From the NCBI GenBank assembly GCA_008011715.2, contig CP136508.1, positions 1,860,001 to 1,924,000 on the forward strand: a DNA stretch of 64,000 nucleotides, read 5' to 3'. How positions within the stretch are numbered: the stretch's first letter is position 1; each line of letters begins with the position of its first letter. This document shows positions 15,059-23,424 of this stretch, piece after piece. The notes below the pieces were generated by a model. The model searched no databases. It worked only from the letters and a program-made list of their open reading frames with translations, and was not told where the DNA came from. The position numbers and the translations under genes are program-made. The DNA comes from [Empedobacter] haloabium. GTDB taxonomy: Bacteria; Pseudomonadota; Gammaproteobacteria; Burkholderiales; Burkholderiaceae_D.

Positions 15059-15697
15059 ATGCATGCAATCCGAGAAACTCACGACCTGTCGAACAGCGAT
15101 GTGATGGCCGCCCAGGAAGTGCGCGAGCCGGCGGCCCCCGCCGCCAAGGCGCGCCTCGCACTGGTCGAGCGCCCCGGCCCGGGTACCGAGCGCAAGGCAT
15201 TGTCGCTGGCTCCGATCGAGCGTGTACGTTCAACCTCGGCAACGCTGCGTCGTATCGAGAACATGCAGAAGTTGATCGGCGAGCTGCAGAACCACGAAAT
15301 GCTGGCCGACGAAATCGCCTGGTTCCTGAAGTTTTCGCCGTCGGGTGCCCGCAAATACATTCGTGACCTGCGCGAAGCCGGCGTCATCGAACTGGCCCGT
15401 TACATCGAAGGGACCGCCACCTACCTGGGCAAGGCCGTGTACCGCCTGACGCCGGACGCCGAGCGCGTCCAGGCCTTCCTGGCAGCCATCGTGCAGCCGA
15501 AACGCGAAGGCGCGCCTCCGCGCAAGGAACGCCCGAGCCTGCGCGAGCAGAGCATGGCAGGCAGCGGCCGTCATTTCCACATCCTGGCAGACGATACGCA
15601 CTACGCCATCCGCGTCAACCGGGGTCCCGTCACGCGCGATCCGCTGGTGGCCGCCCTGTTCGGCGCTCCGCAATCGCTGCAGAAGGCACAGCAGTAA
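15059..15697 (+). CDS. Putative winged-helix DNA-binding protein, uncharacterised
   Basis: 212 residues. The first 60 are Ala/Glu/Arg-rich and probably disordered. The central part (about 75-145) reads as a winged helix: IENMQKLIGELQNHEMLADE, then IAWFLKFSPSGARKYIRDLR, EAGVIEL and a hairpin up to YRLTPDAERVQAFL. A C-terminal block (GRHFHILADDTHYAIRVNRG, then PVTRDPLVAALFG) is well structured but unfamiliar. ATAAGGAG precedes ATG 15059. It stands alone after a long intergenic region. A transcription-regulator role is inferred from the fold pattern; no family name can be given. Confidence 0.6.
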   Translation: MHAIRETHDLSNSDVMAAQEVREPAAPAAKARLALVERPGPGTERKALSLAPIERVRSTSATLRRIENMQKLIGELQNHEMLADEIAWFLKFSPSGARKYIRDLREAGVIELARYIEGTATYLGKAVYRLTPDAERVQAFLAAIVQPKREGAPPRKERPSLREQSMAGSGRHFHILADDTHYAIRVNRGPVTRDPLVAALFGAPQSLQKAQQ

Positions 15698-15875
15698 GCC
15701 GCCGTCCCGGCTGGCGCCTGAAGGTGGCAGGCTTCGCTCGAGGCTGCCCATCGCCCGGCGCTACTGCTGTGGTACCGTTACCTTGTGCCGCCGTGTTGCA
15801 GTGCCTGCCGCTGCGCCGTTGAAATGTTGACCACACGCCCCATCTGAGGGGCACGTGTGACTTCGGGACGGCGAA

Positions 15876-16769
15876 ATGGAAGCATTGCTCAGTATGACCC
15901 TGTTGGCGCTGGCCGTTGCCACGCCATTCTGGTACCCGCGCTGGACCCTGAAGCGGGCATTGGCGCGACCGCTGCCGCCCGCTGCCTTGCGCACGCTGTC
16001 CGAATATATCCCCGTCTACGACCGCCTCGAGCCCGCCTTGCAGCAGCAGCTGCAGCGCCTCGTCGTCCAGTTCCTGCACCAGAAGAAATTCGTCGGCTGT
16101 GCCGGCCTGGAAGTCACGGACGAGATGCGCGTGGCCATTGCCGGCCTGGCCTGCATGCTGTTGCTGAACCGTCCCACCAAGGTCTACCGCCCGCTGCACA
16201 CGATCCTCGTCTACCCCGGTGCCTTTGCCGCGCCGCGCCAGGAAATCGGGCCCGGCGGCATCGTCACCGACGCGCGCCAGACCATGCTGGGCGAATCCTG
16301 GACGGATGGCCGCGTGGTGCTGTCGTGGGACGACGTGGCACGCGGCGCACGCGAGTGGAGCAGCGGCCACAACGTCGCCCTGCACGAATTCGCCCACCAG
16401 CTCGACAGCGAGTCGGGCACCACCAACGGCGCGCCTTACCTGGGCAGCGCGGACAACTACCGCAGCTGGTCGGCCGTGCTGTCGCGCGATTTCGCCCACT
16501 TGCGCCATGAAGCATGGACCGGTAATCCGGACAGCGTGCTGGATCACTACGGCGCGACCAGCCCGGCGGAGTTCTTCGCGGTGGCCACCGAAGCGTTCTA
16601 TGGCAAGCCGTGGCAGCTGTGCGAGCGTCACCCCGCCTTGTTTGACGAGCTGCGCAAATACTACCGCGTCGATCCGCGCACTTGGCAGGATGCGCCGGTC
16701 GTGGCGCCGGTGATCGTCGACGTGCCGGCCGCGCCGGCCAACCGCTCATTCGCCTGGGCCAACTGGTAA
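15876..16769 (+). CDS. mtfA: MtfA-family zinc metallopeptidase
   Basis: 297 residues. The zinc site HEFAHQLD (HExxH) lies at about 168-175 in VALHEFAHQLDSESGT, with a downstream Glu in SPAEFFAVATEAFYGKP as the likely third ligand, the M90/MtfA pattern. A hydrophobic N-terminal segment (LSMTLLALAVATPFWYP) may anchor it. E. coli MtfA binds the Mlc repressor and so affects the glucose phosphotransferase system; whether a Mlc partner exists here is unknown. Flanked by non-coding DNA on both sides, so probably monocistronic. Confidence 0.88.
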   Translation: MEALLSMTLLALAVATPFWYPRWTLKRALARPLPPAALRTLSEYIPVYDRLEPALQQQLQRLVVQFLHQKKFVGCAGLEVTDEMRVAIAGLACMLLLNRPTKVYRPLHTILVYPGAFAAPRQEIGPGGIVTDARQTMLGESWTDGRVVLSWDDVARGAREWSSGHNVALHEFAHQLDSESGTTNGAPYLGSADNYRSWSAVLSRDFAHLRHEAWTGNPDSVLDHYGATSPAEFFAVATEAFYGKPWQLCERHPALFDELRKYYRVDPRTWQDAPVVAPVIVDVPAAPANRSFAWANW

Positions 16770-16786
16770 ATCCGGACGACGGCCTG

Positions 16787-16831
16787 GTTCGTGTCCCACC
16801 GCGGTGTCAGTCACCACAGCGGGACACGAGC
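16787..16831. repeat. Inverted repeat after mtfA
   Basis: GTTCGTGTCCC with CCGCGGTG pairs imperfectly with CCACAGC and GGGACACGAGC across a GTCAGTCA-type centre. It recalls the GTGTCAGG / GTGACTG arms of the other palindromes in the window. It lies 17 nt after the mtfA stop and may terminate it. Confidence 0.5.
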
Positions 16832-16884
16832 TCGAGCACGGCTGCCCCCCGTCGGCCTGACACGGCCGTAGCGCCCGCTCATAT

Positions 16885-16898
16885 GTGCGTCAACGAAC
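16885..16898. promoter_or_regulatory. TGCG-N4-CGCA-like box (box 5)
   Basis: GTGCG TCAA CGAAC, one mismatch from the palindrome, 57 bp before the start codon of the glycine-rich stress-type gene. The distance matches those of boxes 2, 3 and 6. Confidence 0.4.
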
Positions 16899-16955
16899 GG
16901 AAGCGCGGCATCCGCGCGGGCAAGCTGACTGGGTTCAATCATGCGGGAGAAAACA

Positions 16956-17507
16956 ATGACAACGATCATCGCAGGACATTTCCAGTTGCAGGAAGAGGTC
17001 GACAACGCACGCCAGGCACTCGTCGATGCGGGCTACCCGGCCGACGCGATCAGCGGCTTCTACGTCAGCCAGCCGGGCCAGCACGATGCCCATCCGCTGG
17101 GCGGCGACCGCGACAAGTCGCCGGGCGCCAAGGACAGTCCCGAAGGCCTGGCGAAGGGCGCTGCGACGGGCGGCGCGATCGGCGCCGCGCTGGGCGCGGC
17201 CACCGTGCCGCTGACGGGGCCAGCCGGGCCTGTCGTCGGCGGCCTGGTCGGCGCGCACGTGGGCTCGCTGTACAGCTTCTCGCACATGAAGGACAAGGGT
17301 GAGCCAGAGCGCGGCGGCGAGAACATGGCCGAGCCGCGCGCGCCGGGCATGATGATCGCGGTGGCGCTGCCGGACGGTGACACGAACCGCGCCATCGGCC
17401 TGCTGCGTGACCTGGGCGCCCGCCGCATCGAACAGGCGGACGGCACGATCACGGACGGCGACTGGAAGGACTTCGATCCGCTGTCGCTGCCGCGCTTCGT
17501 CGGCTGA
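16956..17507 (+). CDS. Glycine-zipper general-stress-type protein
   Basis: 183 residues. The N terminus (TTIIAGHFQLQEEVDNARQA, LVDAGYPADAISGFYV) and the C-terminal block (MMIAVALPDGDTNRAIGLLR, DLGARRIEQADGTI) form paired alpha/beta modules. A Gly-zipper membrane hairpin lies between them (KGAATGGAIGAALGAATVP and GPVVGGLVGAHVGS). This resembles the YflT-like / general stress protein 17M fold wrapped around a hydrophobic insert. Start ATG 16956 follows GGGAG. An upstream TGCG box suggests co-regulation with the other stress genes. Function unknown. Confidence 0.7.
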   Translation: MTTIIAGHFQLQEEVDNARQALVDAGYPADAISGFYVSQPGQHDAHPLGGDRDKSPGAKDSPEGLAKGAATGGAIGAALGAATVPLTGPAGPVVGGLVGAHVGSLYSFSHMKDKGEPERGGENMAEPRAPGMMIAVALPDGDTNRAIGLLRDLGARRIEQADGTITDGDWKDFDPLSLPRFVG

Positions 17508-17549
17508 TCAGGCGCCGCGGCATTGCCGTCTGCGCCACGGGGAGGGGAG

Positions 17550-17906
17550 ATGACACAGGCATGGCTGATCCTCACCGGGCCGGATGGCCGCGACATCGCC
17601 GCGCCGACGGAAGCGCAACTGGCGGCGACACTGGCGGACTTGTACGCCGGCCACACCCGCGCGGCGGATGACGGCCCGGGCTCGGCCGTGCTGCGGTTCG
17701 GCTATGACGACGGGCTGATGTACCAGTTGGAAGTCGGCGCCGGGGGTACCGTGCGCTACGAGGAGTGGTCGGACCGCGACTGCGAGATCGCGCTGGCCGA
17801 GCCGCGCCAGATGTCGGCCGGGCCGGACGAAGCGCTGCAGCTGTGGAAATGGCTGGCGCAGCGGCAGGTGGCGCGGATACGGGAGCAGGACTGGCTGGAC
17901 GGATGA
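17550..17906 (+). CDS. Hypothetical acidic protein
   Basis: 118 residues, soluble, no signal or membrane segment. It begins TQAWLILTGPDGRDIAAPTE and holds a compact beta-rich middle (SAVLRFGYDDGLMYQLEVGA, GGTVRYEEW) before a helical end (DEALQLWKWLAQRQVARIRE). A very strong GGAGGGGAG site precedes ATG 17550. The pattern recalls small immunity-like or DUF-type proteins, but no family is recognised. It follows the glycine-zipper gene by 42 nt and converges on the universal stress protein gene. Confidence 0.65.
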   Translation: MTQAWLILTGPDGRDIAAPTEAQLAATLADLYAGHTRAADDGPGSAVLRFGYDDGLMYQLEVGAGGTVRYEEWSDRDCEIALAEPRQMSAGPDEALQLWKWLAQRQVARIREQDWLDG

Positions 17907-17934
17907 GACCAATGGTGACCGAGTTTTCCCCTAC

Positions 17935-18840
17935 CTAGTGCGCCATCAGCACCGGCACCGTCATCCCGTCCAGCACCGCGCGCGTCACGCCGCCCAGCAG
18001 CGTCTCGCGGATGCGCGAGTGGCCGAAGGCGCCCAGCACCATCAGGTCGCAGCTGCGCTCGGCGGCCAGTGCCAGCAGCGATTCGCCCACCTGCGAGGGC
18101 CGCTTCAGCAGGCCGTGCCGCGGGCTGGCGTCCAGCGCCACCTGGGCCGCCACGCCATGCCGGCCCAGCCAGGCGACCAGGTCCGCGCCGGGCGCGTTGC
18201 CGAACAGCGCCGGATGCAACTCGGCATCGAGGATCGCCACCGTCACGCTGTCGGCGCGCCGCAGCAGCGGCAAGGCCTCGCGCACGGCACGCGCCGCTTC
18301 CTTGCTGGCGTTCCAGGCCACCAGCACGTCGCGGCCCGGCGCGGGCGCGCCCGGGCTGGCGACGCCGGCCGCGCTGACGGAAATCGATCCGCGCGGCCGC
18401 GCCGTGTGCGGCACCACGAGCACGGGACAGCCCGACTCCGTCAGCACCTCGGCAGGGAAACCGGCCGCGCTGCCGCGCTGGCCCGGCAGCGCCTGGCCGA
18501 CGATGGTCAGGTCCGCGTGACGGGCCACCAGGGACAGGCCGGCACCGGGCTCGTCGTCCAGTACGCGCTCTTCGTACGAATGCACGCCGAGCGCGTGCAA
18601 TTGCGGCGCGAAGCCGGCCAGGGCGCGCGCGGCGCGTTCGCGCAGCACGTCCAGGTGCCGTGCCAGGTTGGGGTCCTGCTCGTCCACCATCTCGTTCTGG
18701 TACAGGAAGCGCGACACGCCCGTCAGCGCCACGCCGATCACGTGGGCATCGTTCTGCAGGGCGAGTTCGGCCGCCATCAGCACGCGCGCGCCGGCGTGTG
18801 GGGCTTCATCGAGATGCACGAGGATCGTCTTGTAGGCCAT
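17935..18840 (-). CDS. Tandem universal stress protein
   Basis: 301 residues with two UspA-like halves. The first (about 1-150) starts AYKTILVHLDEAPHAGARVL. The second (about 165-300) includes DVLVAWNASKEAARAVREAL and ends with an ATP-binding-like CDLMVLGAFGHSRIRETLLG, then GGVTRAVLDGMTVPVLMAH. The GxxGHSRxRE...GG signature of nucleotide-binding Usp proteins is present in the second half. Cytosolic. It neighbours a DksA-like gene and other stress genes. Its role is probably in survival under starvation or oxidative stress. Confidence 0.92.
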   Translation of the reverse strand: MAYKTILVHLDEAPHAGARVLMAAELALQNDAHVIGVALTGVSRFLYQNEMVDEQDPNLARHLDVLRERAARALAGFAPQLHALGVHSYEERVLDDEPGAGLSLVARHADLTIVGQALPGQRGSAAGFPAEVLTESGCPVLVVPHTARPRGSISVSAAGVASPGAPAPGRDVLVAWNASKEAARAVREALPLLRRADSVTVAILDAELHPALFGNAPGADLVAWLGRHGVAAQVALDASPRHGLLKRPSQVGESLLALAAERSCDLMVLGAFGHSRIRETLLGGVTRAVLDGMTVPVLMAH

Positions 18841-18888
18841 GCGCCAATTATAGAAGTGGCGTGAACGGGTGTGCGCACGGCAGGGGCG

Positions 18889-19260
18889 TCAATGGCCGCG
18901 CCGTTCCATGCGCGTCTGGCAGCCGATGCACAGGCATGCTTCGGGACGCGCATCCAGCCGCGACGCGCCGATCGGCCCGCCGCAGCTTTCGCAGATGCCG
19001 TACTCGCCCTGGTCGAACTTGGCCAGCGCATGCCGGATGGCGGCCAGCTGCGCGAGCCGGTGCTCGTCCGCCTCCGCTTCCAGCTGGTTCAGCGTGCGGT
19101 TGCTGGCGCTGTCCGCCGGCGACGTCTCGATTTCCTCGACGGCTGGCGTACGGTTGAATTCGCTCGCGGTCCCGTCTGGGAACTGGCTCAGCAAGGTGCT
19201 CTTGCGCACTTCCAGCAACGCCTTCAGTGCCGCCAGCCGATCCGGTGTCAAGTCGTTCAT
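18889..19260 (-). CDS. DksA/TraR-type zinc-finger protein
   Basis: 123 residues. N-terminal helices (LTPDRLAALKALLEVRKSTL), an Asn/Leu-rich middle (SNRTLNQLEAEADEHRLAQL), then the C4 zinc finger GICESCGGPIGASRLDARPE with CLCIGCQ. This is the DksA/TraR layout: a coiled coil that enters the RNA polymerase secondary channel plus a zinc module. The protein is shorter than E. coli DksA (151 residues). ATG 19260 is taken although its ribosome site is weak; the frame is open to 19356. It may be an accessory DksA paralogue rather than the main one. Confidence 0.85.
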   Translation of the reverse strand: MNDLTPDRLAALKALLEVRKSTLLSQFPDGTASEFNRTPAVEEIETSPADSASNRTLNQLEAEADEHRLAQLAAIRHALAKFDQGEYGICESCGGPIGASRLDARPEACLCIGCQTRMERRGH

Positions 19261-19352
19261 CTGCGTGCTCTCGAGTGCGCGCGGACGGCGCGGGTTGGAC
19301 ACCGTTGCAACGCGTGGTATGGCGACGGCCGTGCCGGCTTCACGCATGCAAC

Positions 19353-19877
19353 TCACGCTCCCATTGTATGCCCGTCGTCCGGTTTGCGCGAGTCGGCCCG
19401 GTAGGCATCCAGGTTGTCCCTCAGGTCTTCCAGCGCCGCGGCCGCTTCCTTGGCCTGCGCACCCACGATCGCGCCTGTGAGTCCCAGCAGTGCGGCGACG
19501 ATGCCGGCGATGTCCTTGGCGCGGTCGAGCTTGCGGATCGTTTCACGCGCCCGCGCGGTCACTTCCAGCAGCTGCGCCTGCGGCACGACCAGACCGGCCG
19601 TGGCCAGGCGCGCGGCGTCCACGTACAGGCTGTTGGCCTGCTGGCGCAACGCCACTTCCTGCTCGAACAGCGCCTGCGCATCCGCATGCGTGATGCCGCC
19701 GCCATCGACGCCGTCCGCCACGTCGGCTGGCGCGTCGCCATCCGTCCTGTCCGCCTGCTGGCCGTTGCGCCGGATCGCGCGCATGATGCGTTCGTGCAGC
19801 GCGCTGGCGCTGGCGGACAGGCTGTCGGCCAGCGCTTCGATGTCGGCGGGCCTGGTGCTGGGGAATGAAGCGCTCAT
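19353..19877 (-). CDS. Hypothetical protein, second gene of a lipoprotein operon
   Basis: 174 residues, no family recognised. Mostly helical: IEALADSLSASASALHERIM, a linker rich in Asp/Gly (DGDAPADVADGVDGGG), a coiled-coil-like stretch (QALFEQEVALRQQANSLYVD) and a hydrophobic segment near residues 130-148 (IAGIVAALLGLTGAIVGAQA) that may enter the membrane. Its ATG overlaps the stop of the lipoprotein gene (ATGA at 19874-19877), so the two are translationally coupled. A joint envelope function is inferred from the coupling only. Confidence 0.75.
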   Translation of the reverse strand: MSASFPSTRPADIEALADSLSASASALHERIMRAIRRNGQQADRTDGDAPADVADGVDGGGITHADAQALFEQEVALRQQANSLYVDAARLATAGLVVPQAQLLEVTARARETIRKLDRAKDIAGIVAALLGLTGAIVGAQAKEAAAALEDLRDNLDAYRADSRKPDDGHTMGA

Positions 19878-20740
19878 GGCTGGGCTCCTGTGGCGGTCGA
19901 TGGCGGGGCGGGCGTGGCGACGCGCACGCTGGCCGCGGCGCCGTCGAGGCCCTGCACCAGCGCCTGGTGGCGCGTCTGGATCTCGTGCACGTGGCGCGCG
20001 GCCAGCGTGTGGCGCAGGCCCAGCAGGCGGTACTCGCTGGCCTTGTCCTGCCGGTGCGCCTTGGCCAGCACGGCCAGCAGGCGGTCCTTGGGCGTGTCCG
20101 CAAACGCCGTTTCCACGTCCAGCGTGCCCAGCACGATGGCGCGCTCGTTGTCGTGCGTCTTGTCGTAGTGGCGCAGTACCGTGCTCATCGCGTCCAGCGA
20201 CGCCTGCATCGGCTCGTAGCCTTCGCGCAGCAGCGCCTGCACGGCCTTGTCCTGCTCGCGCGCGCCGACCAGGCGCGCCAGCAGCCGGGTCAGGCCCGCG
20301 TAAGCGCTGACGTGGCGGTCCGTGATGCCCGCGTCCGGCCAGGCCTTGATGCCCGTGGCCGCCCCCTTGAGCTGGTCGTCCACGCTGAACTGCTCGCCGC
20401 CGGCCAGCGTGCCGAGCGCCCGCATGTAGGCGACGACCGCCTGCCCGATCGCGATGAAGTCGGGGTAGGCGTCGCGCCGCTTCTCGTCGATGGCGCGCTC
20501 GCGCTGGTCGGCGGCGGCCGACAGGTAAGGTTGCTCGCGCTGGTAGGTGTCGCGGTAGCGCTGGCTCAGCTCCGCGTACGACGTCAGGGTGGGCGCCAGC
20601 GCGGCGAATTCGCGCACCTCGTCCAGCCGCCGCTGGCCCGCGCAGCCCGTCAGCCCGGCCAGCAGCAGCGCCACCAGGGCCAGCCGCCAGCAATGCCGCA
20701 ACAGGGAGGGGAAAGCGGGGTGGACGGACAACGCGCGCAT
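19874..20740 (-). CDS. Hypothetical lipoprotein
   Basis: 288 residues. Lipoprotein signal with lipobox LTGC near residue 33 (LALVALLLAGLTGCAGQRRL). The mature part is helical, with RYRDTYQREQPYLSAAADQR and a C-terminal GLRHTLAARHVHEIQTRHQA. No known domain is recognised. A TGCG-type palindrome (20796-20813) lies 55 bp upstream of the start. It is first in a two-gene operon with the 19353 gene. Likely anchored in the outer membrane facing the periplasm. Confidence 0.75.
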   Translation of the reverse strand: MRALSVHPAFPSLLRHCWRLALVALLLAGLTGCAGQRRLDEVREFAALAPTLTSYAELSQRYRDTYQREQPYLSAAADQRERAIDEKRRDAYPDFIAIGQAVVAYMRALGTLAGGEQFSVDDQLKGAATGIKAWPDAGITDRHVSAYAGLTRLLARLVGAREQDKAVQALLREGYEPMQASLDAMSTVLRHYDKTHDNERAIVLGTLDVETAFADTPKDRLLAVLAKAHRQDKASEYRLLGLRHTLAARHVHEIQTRHQALVQGLDGAAASVRVATPAPPSTATGAQP

Positions 20741-20795
20741 GATGAGCCTTTCTCGTGACCGGAATCAGTATGTTGCGGCAGGCGAAACGGCTGTC

Positions 20796-20813
20796 GTTTG
20801 CGCGAACGCAAAC
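20796..20813. promoter_or_regulatory. Extended TGCG-N4-CGCA palindrome (box 6)
   Basis: GTTTGCG CGAA CGCAAAC, a perfect 18-bp palindrome with a TTGCG instead of a GTGCG half-site, 55 bp upstream of the lipoprotein start at 20740. Confidence 0.45.
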
Positions 20814-20855
20814 ACAGTCACGGCGTTGTTGGCCGTCGTCGTAAGGTTAATGCAT

Positions 20856-21629
20856 TTACACGACGGTGCGCCAGCCTAATCCCGCCACAGTGTTGTCGCG
20901 CGGACGGTATTCGCAGCCGACCCAGCCTTCGTAGCCCAGGTCGTCGAGCAGGCGCAGCAGCGGTGGATAGTCGATCTGGCCCGTGCCCGGCTCGTGCCGT
21001 CCCGGGGCGTCGGCCAACTGCACGTGGCGGATCGATGGCAGGCAGGCACGCAGGCTGTCCTCCAGCGGCTCTTCCATCCGATACATATGGTAGATGTCGT
21101 ATTGGAGATACAGGTTGGGCCGGGCGCAGGCGGCGAGGATGTCGAGCGCATCGGCGCTGCGCTGCAGGAAATAGCCGGGCATGTCGAACCCGTTGATCGG
21201 CTCGATCAGCACGCCGATGCCGTGCGGCGCGAACAGCTCGGCCGCATACTGCAGGTTGACGATGTACGCCTCGCGGGCCCGGCGCGACGGCAGCCCGGGC
21301 GGCAGGATGCCGGCCATGCAATGCACGTACGGCACGTTCAACCGGGTGGCGTAGCGCAATGCCGTCTGCACGCTGGCGCGGAATTCGCTCATGCGGCGCG
21401 GATCGCAGGCGTTGCCGCGGTCGCCGTGCTCCCAGTCGCCCGGCGGCAGGTTGTGCAGGGCCAGTTGCAGGCCGTTGTCCTCCAGGCGGCGGGCGATGTC
21501 GTCCGGATCGTATTCGTAGGGGAAGAGGAATTCGACACCCTCGAAGCCGGCGTCGCGCGCGGCGGCGAAGCGGTCGAGGAAGCTGTGCTCGGTAAACAGC
21601 ATGGACAGGTTGGCGGCAAAGCGGGGCAT
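20856..21629 (-). CDS. hyi: Hydroxypyruvate isomerase family protein
   Basis: 257 residues, a TIM-barrel sugar isomerase of the Hyi/OtnI group. Start MPRFAANLSMLFTEHSFLDR is the family opening; GFEGVEFLFPYEYDPDDIAR and LQLALHNLPPGDWEHGDRG follow. Catalytic Glu residues sit in GVLIEPINGFDMPGYFL (about residue 140) and GWVGCEYRP near the C terminus, with metal ligands in YLQYDIYHMYRMEE and VQLADAPGRHEPGTG. It interconverts hydroxypyruvate and tartronate semialdehyde. No other glyoxylate or allantoin genes are adjacent, so the pathway is unclear and it could act on another ketose acid. Confidence 0.9.
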   Translation of the reverse strand: MPRFAANLSMLFTEHSFLDRFAAARDAGFEGVEFLFPYEYDPDDIARRLEDNGLQLALHNLPPGDWEHGDRGNACDPRRMSEFRASVQTALRYATRLNVPYVHCMAGILPPGLPSRRAREAYIVNLQYAAELFAPHGIGVLIEPINGFDMPGYFLQRSADALDILAACARPNLYLQYDIYHMYRMEEPLEDSLRACLPSIRHVQLADAPGRHEPGTGQIDYPPLLRLLDDLGYEGWVGCEYRPRDNTVAGLGWRTVV

Positions 21630-21741
21630 GGCGACTTCCAGGAGCAGAAAGTTGTCATACTATCAGTTTGGCGACGGATCGGGCACTGACAGTATGAGCA
21701 GGGCTCATATTCAGGGGCGCTGTTCGCGCGAACGGCGCGCC

Positions 21742-21768
21742 AAAAAAAACCACCGCGCGGCGGTGGTT
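21742..21768 (-). terminator. Rho-independent terminator of rhlE
   Basis: AACCACCGC / GCGGTGGTT with a GCG loop. The minus-strand transcript ends in eight U residues. It lies 51 nt beyond the rhlE stop. Confidence 0.9.
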
Positions 21769-21818
21769 CAACTCGATCGCCGCAAGCGACGAATCAAGGG
21801 GTAAGGCAGATGAATGGT

Positions 21819-23231
21819 TCAGCGGCCGCGGCCGCCGCCGGTGCGGGCCTGGGCCGGCGCGCCGGAGCGCTGGCCGCCGCCGCGCGCGACATTGCCGCCG
21901 CTGCGGCCGCCATTGCCGGCGCCGGCGCGGTTGCCGCCGCCGTTGCCCGCGGCTGCGCGGGGCTGGCCGTTGCCGCCCGGCTTGCCGCGACCGCCGCCGC
22001 CGTTGCCGCCGCCCGGGCGGGGGTTGCGGTGGTGGCCGGTGCCGCTGCGCAGCTGGATCGGCTGCGGGCGCGCGTTCGGGTCCGGCTCGAAGCCAGGAAT
22101 CACTTCACGCGGCAGCGTTTGCTTGATCAGTTTCTCGATGTCCTTCAGCATGTCGTGCTCGTCCACGCAAACCAGCGACACGGCCTCGCCCTTGGCGCCG
22201 GCGCGGCCGGTGCGGCCGATGCGGTGCACGTAGTCTTCCGGCACGTTCGGCAGGTCGTAGTTGACGACGTGCGGCAGCTGGTCGATGTCGATGCCGCGCG
22301 CGGCGATATCGGTGGCGACCAGCACCTGCAGGGTGCCGTCCTTGAATTCGCTCAGCGCGCGCGTGCGCGCCGATTGGCTCTTGTTGCCGTGGATCGCCAT
22401 CGCGCCGATGCCGTCCGCGCCCAGCTGTTCGACCAGCTTGTTGGCGCCGTGCTTGGTGCGGGTGAACACCAGCACCTGGGTCCATTGGTGCGTGCGGATC
22501 AGGTGCGACAGCATCGGGTGCTTCTTGTCGCGGTCGACCGGGTGGATCTTCTGGGCGATGATCTCGACGGTGGAATTGCGGCGCGCCACCTCGATCGTGG
22601 CCGGATTGTCCAGCAGGCCGTCGGCCAGTGCCTTGATCTCGTCGGAGAACGTGGCGGAGAACAGCAGGTTCTGACGCTTCGGCGGCAGGGCGGCCAGCAC
22701 CTTGCGGATGTCGCGGATGAAGCCCATGTCCAGCATGCGGTCGGCTTCGTCCAGGATCAGGATCTCGACCTTGTCGAGGTTGACCGTGCCCTGCTGCATA
22801 TGGTCCAGCAGGCGGCCCGGGGTGGCGACCAGGATGTCGACGCCGTGCTTGAGCAGCTTGATCTGGGGATTGATGCTGACGCCGCCGAAGATCACGGCGG
22901 AGTTCAGCTTCGTGTATTTGCCGTACACCTTGACGCTTTCCTCGACCTGCGCCGCCAGTTCGCGGGTGGGCGTCAGGATCAGAGCGCGGATGGGGCGGGG
23001 CGACGTGTTGTTGGTCAGCTTCGTGCCGAAGGCGTCAGTGGACAGGCGGTGCAGCACGGGCAGCGTGAAGCCAGCGGTCTTGCCGGTGCCGGTCTGCGCG
23101 CCGGCCAGCAGGTCGCCGCCGTTCAGCACGGCCGGAACAGCCTGGCTCTGGATCGGCGTGGGCGCCGTATAGCCCGTTTCGGTAACGGCACGCACGATCG
23201 CGTCGGACAAGCCAAGTTGAGAGAAGGACAT
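21819..23231 (-). CDS. rhlE: DEAD-box RNA helicase, RhlE type
   Basis: 470 residues. Motifs in order: Q motif ([14 protein letters not shown]), I AQTGTGKT, Ia [42 protein letters not shown]. The C-terminal 95 residues are Gly/Arg/Asn-rich ([20 protein letters not shown] and similar runs), a basic RNA-binding tail. RhlE helicases act in ribosome assembly and RNA turnover. Terminators flank it on both sides, so it is probably a single transcript. Assignment to RhlE rather than another DEAD-box class rests on the start [20 protein letters not shown]. Confidence 0.93.
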   Translation of the reverse strand: MSFSQLGLSDAIVRAVTETGYTAPTPIQSQAVPAVLNGGDLLAGAQTGTGKTAGFTLPVLHRLSTDAFGTKLTNNTSPRPIRALILTPTRELAAQVEESVKVYGKYTKLNSAVIFGGVSINPQIKLLKHGVDILVATPGRLLDHMQQGTVNLDKVEILILDEADRMLDMGFIRDIRKVLAALPPKRQNLLFSATFSDEIKALADGLLDNPATIEVARRNSTVEIIAQKIHPVDRDKKHPMLSHLIRTHQWTQVLVFTRTKHGANKLVEQLGADGIGAMAIHGNKSQSARTRALSEFKDGTLQVLVATDIAARGIDIDQLPHVVNYDLPNVPEDYVHRIGRTGRAGAKGEAVSLVCVDEHDMLKDIEKLIKQTLPREVIPGFEPDPNARPQPIQLRSGTGHHRNPRPGGGNGGGGRGKPGGNGQPRAAAGNGGGNRAGAGNGGRSGGNVARGGGQRSGAPAQARTGGGRGR

Positions 23232-23347
23232 AGGTACTCGATCAGTAATCCCCGTCAGGATTGACAGGTGAAAAATATTGCATCCGGGCGGAATTTCCGC
23301 ACAGATAGTATAGCAGCGATTCTCAACGCTAATTTCGTGCTGGAAAT

Positions 23348-23376
23348 AAAAAAAGGAGGCTTTCGCCTCCTTTTTT
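23348..23376. terminator. Rho-independent terminator after suhB
   Basis: GGAGGC / GCCTCC with a TTTC loop, flanked by A7 and T6 runs so that it works on both strands. It separates suhB from rhlE. Confidence 0.9.
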
Positions 23377-23424
23377 GTAACAATGTCACAGATTGTTAGC
23401 AGATCGATATGAGTTCGCCGACGT

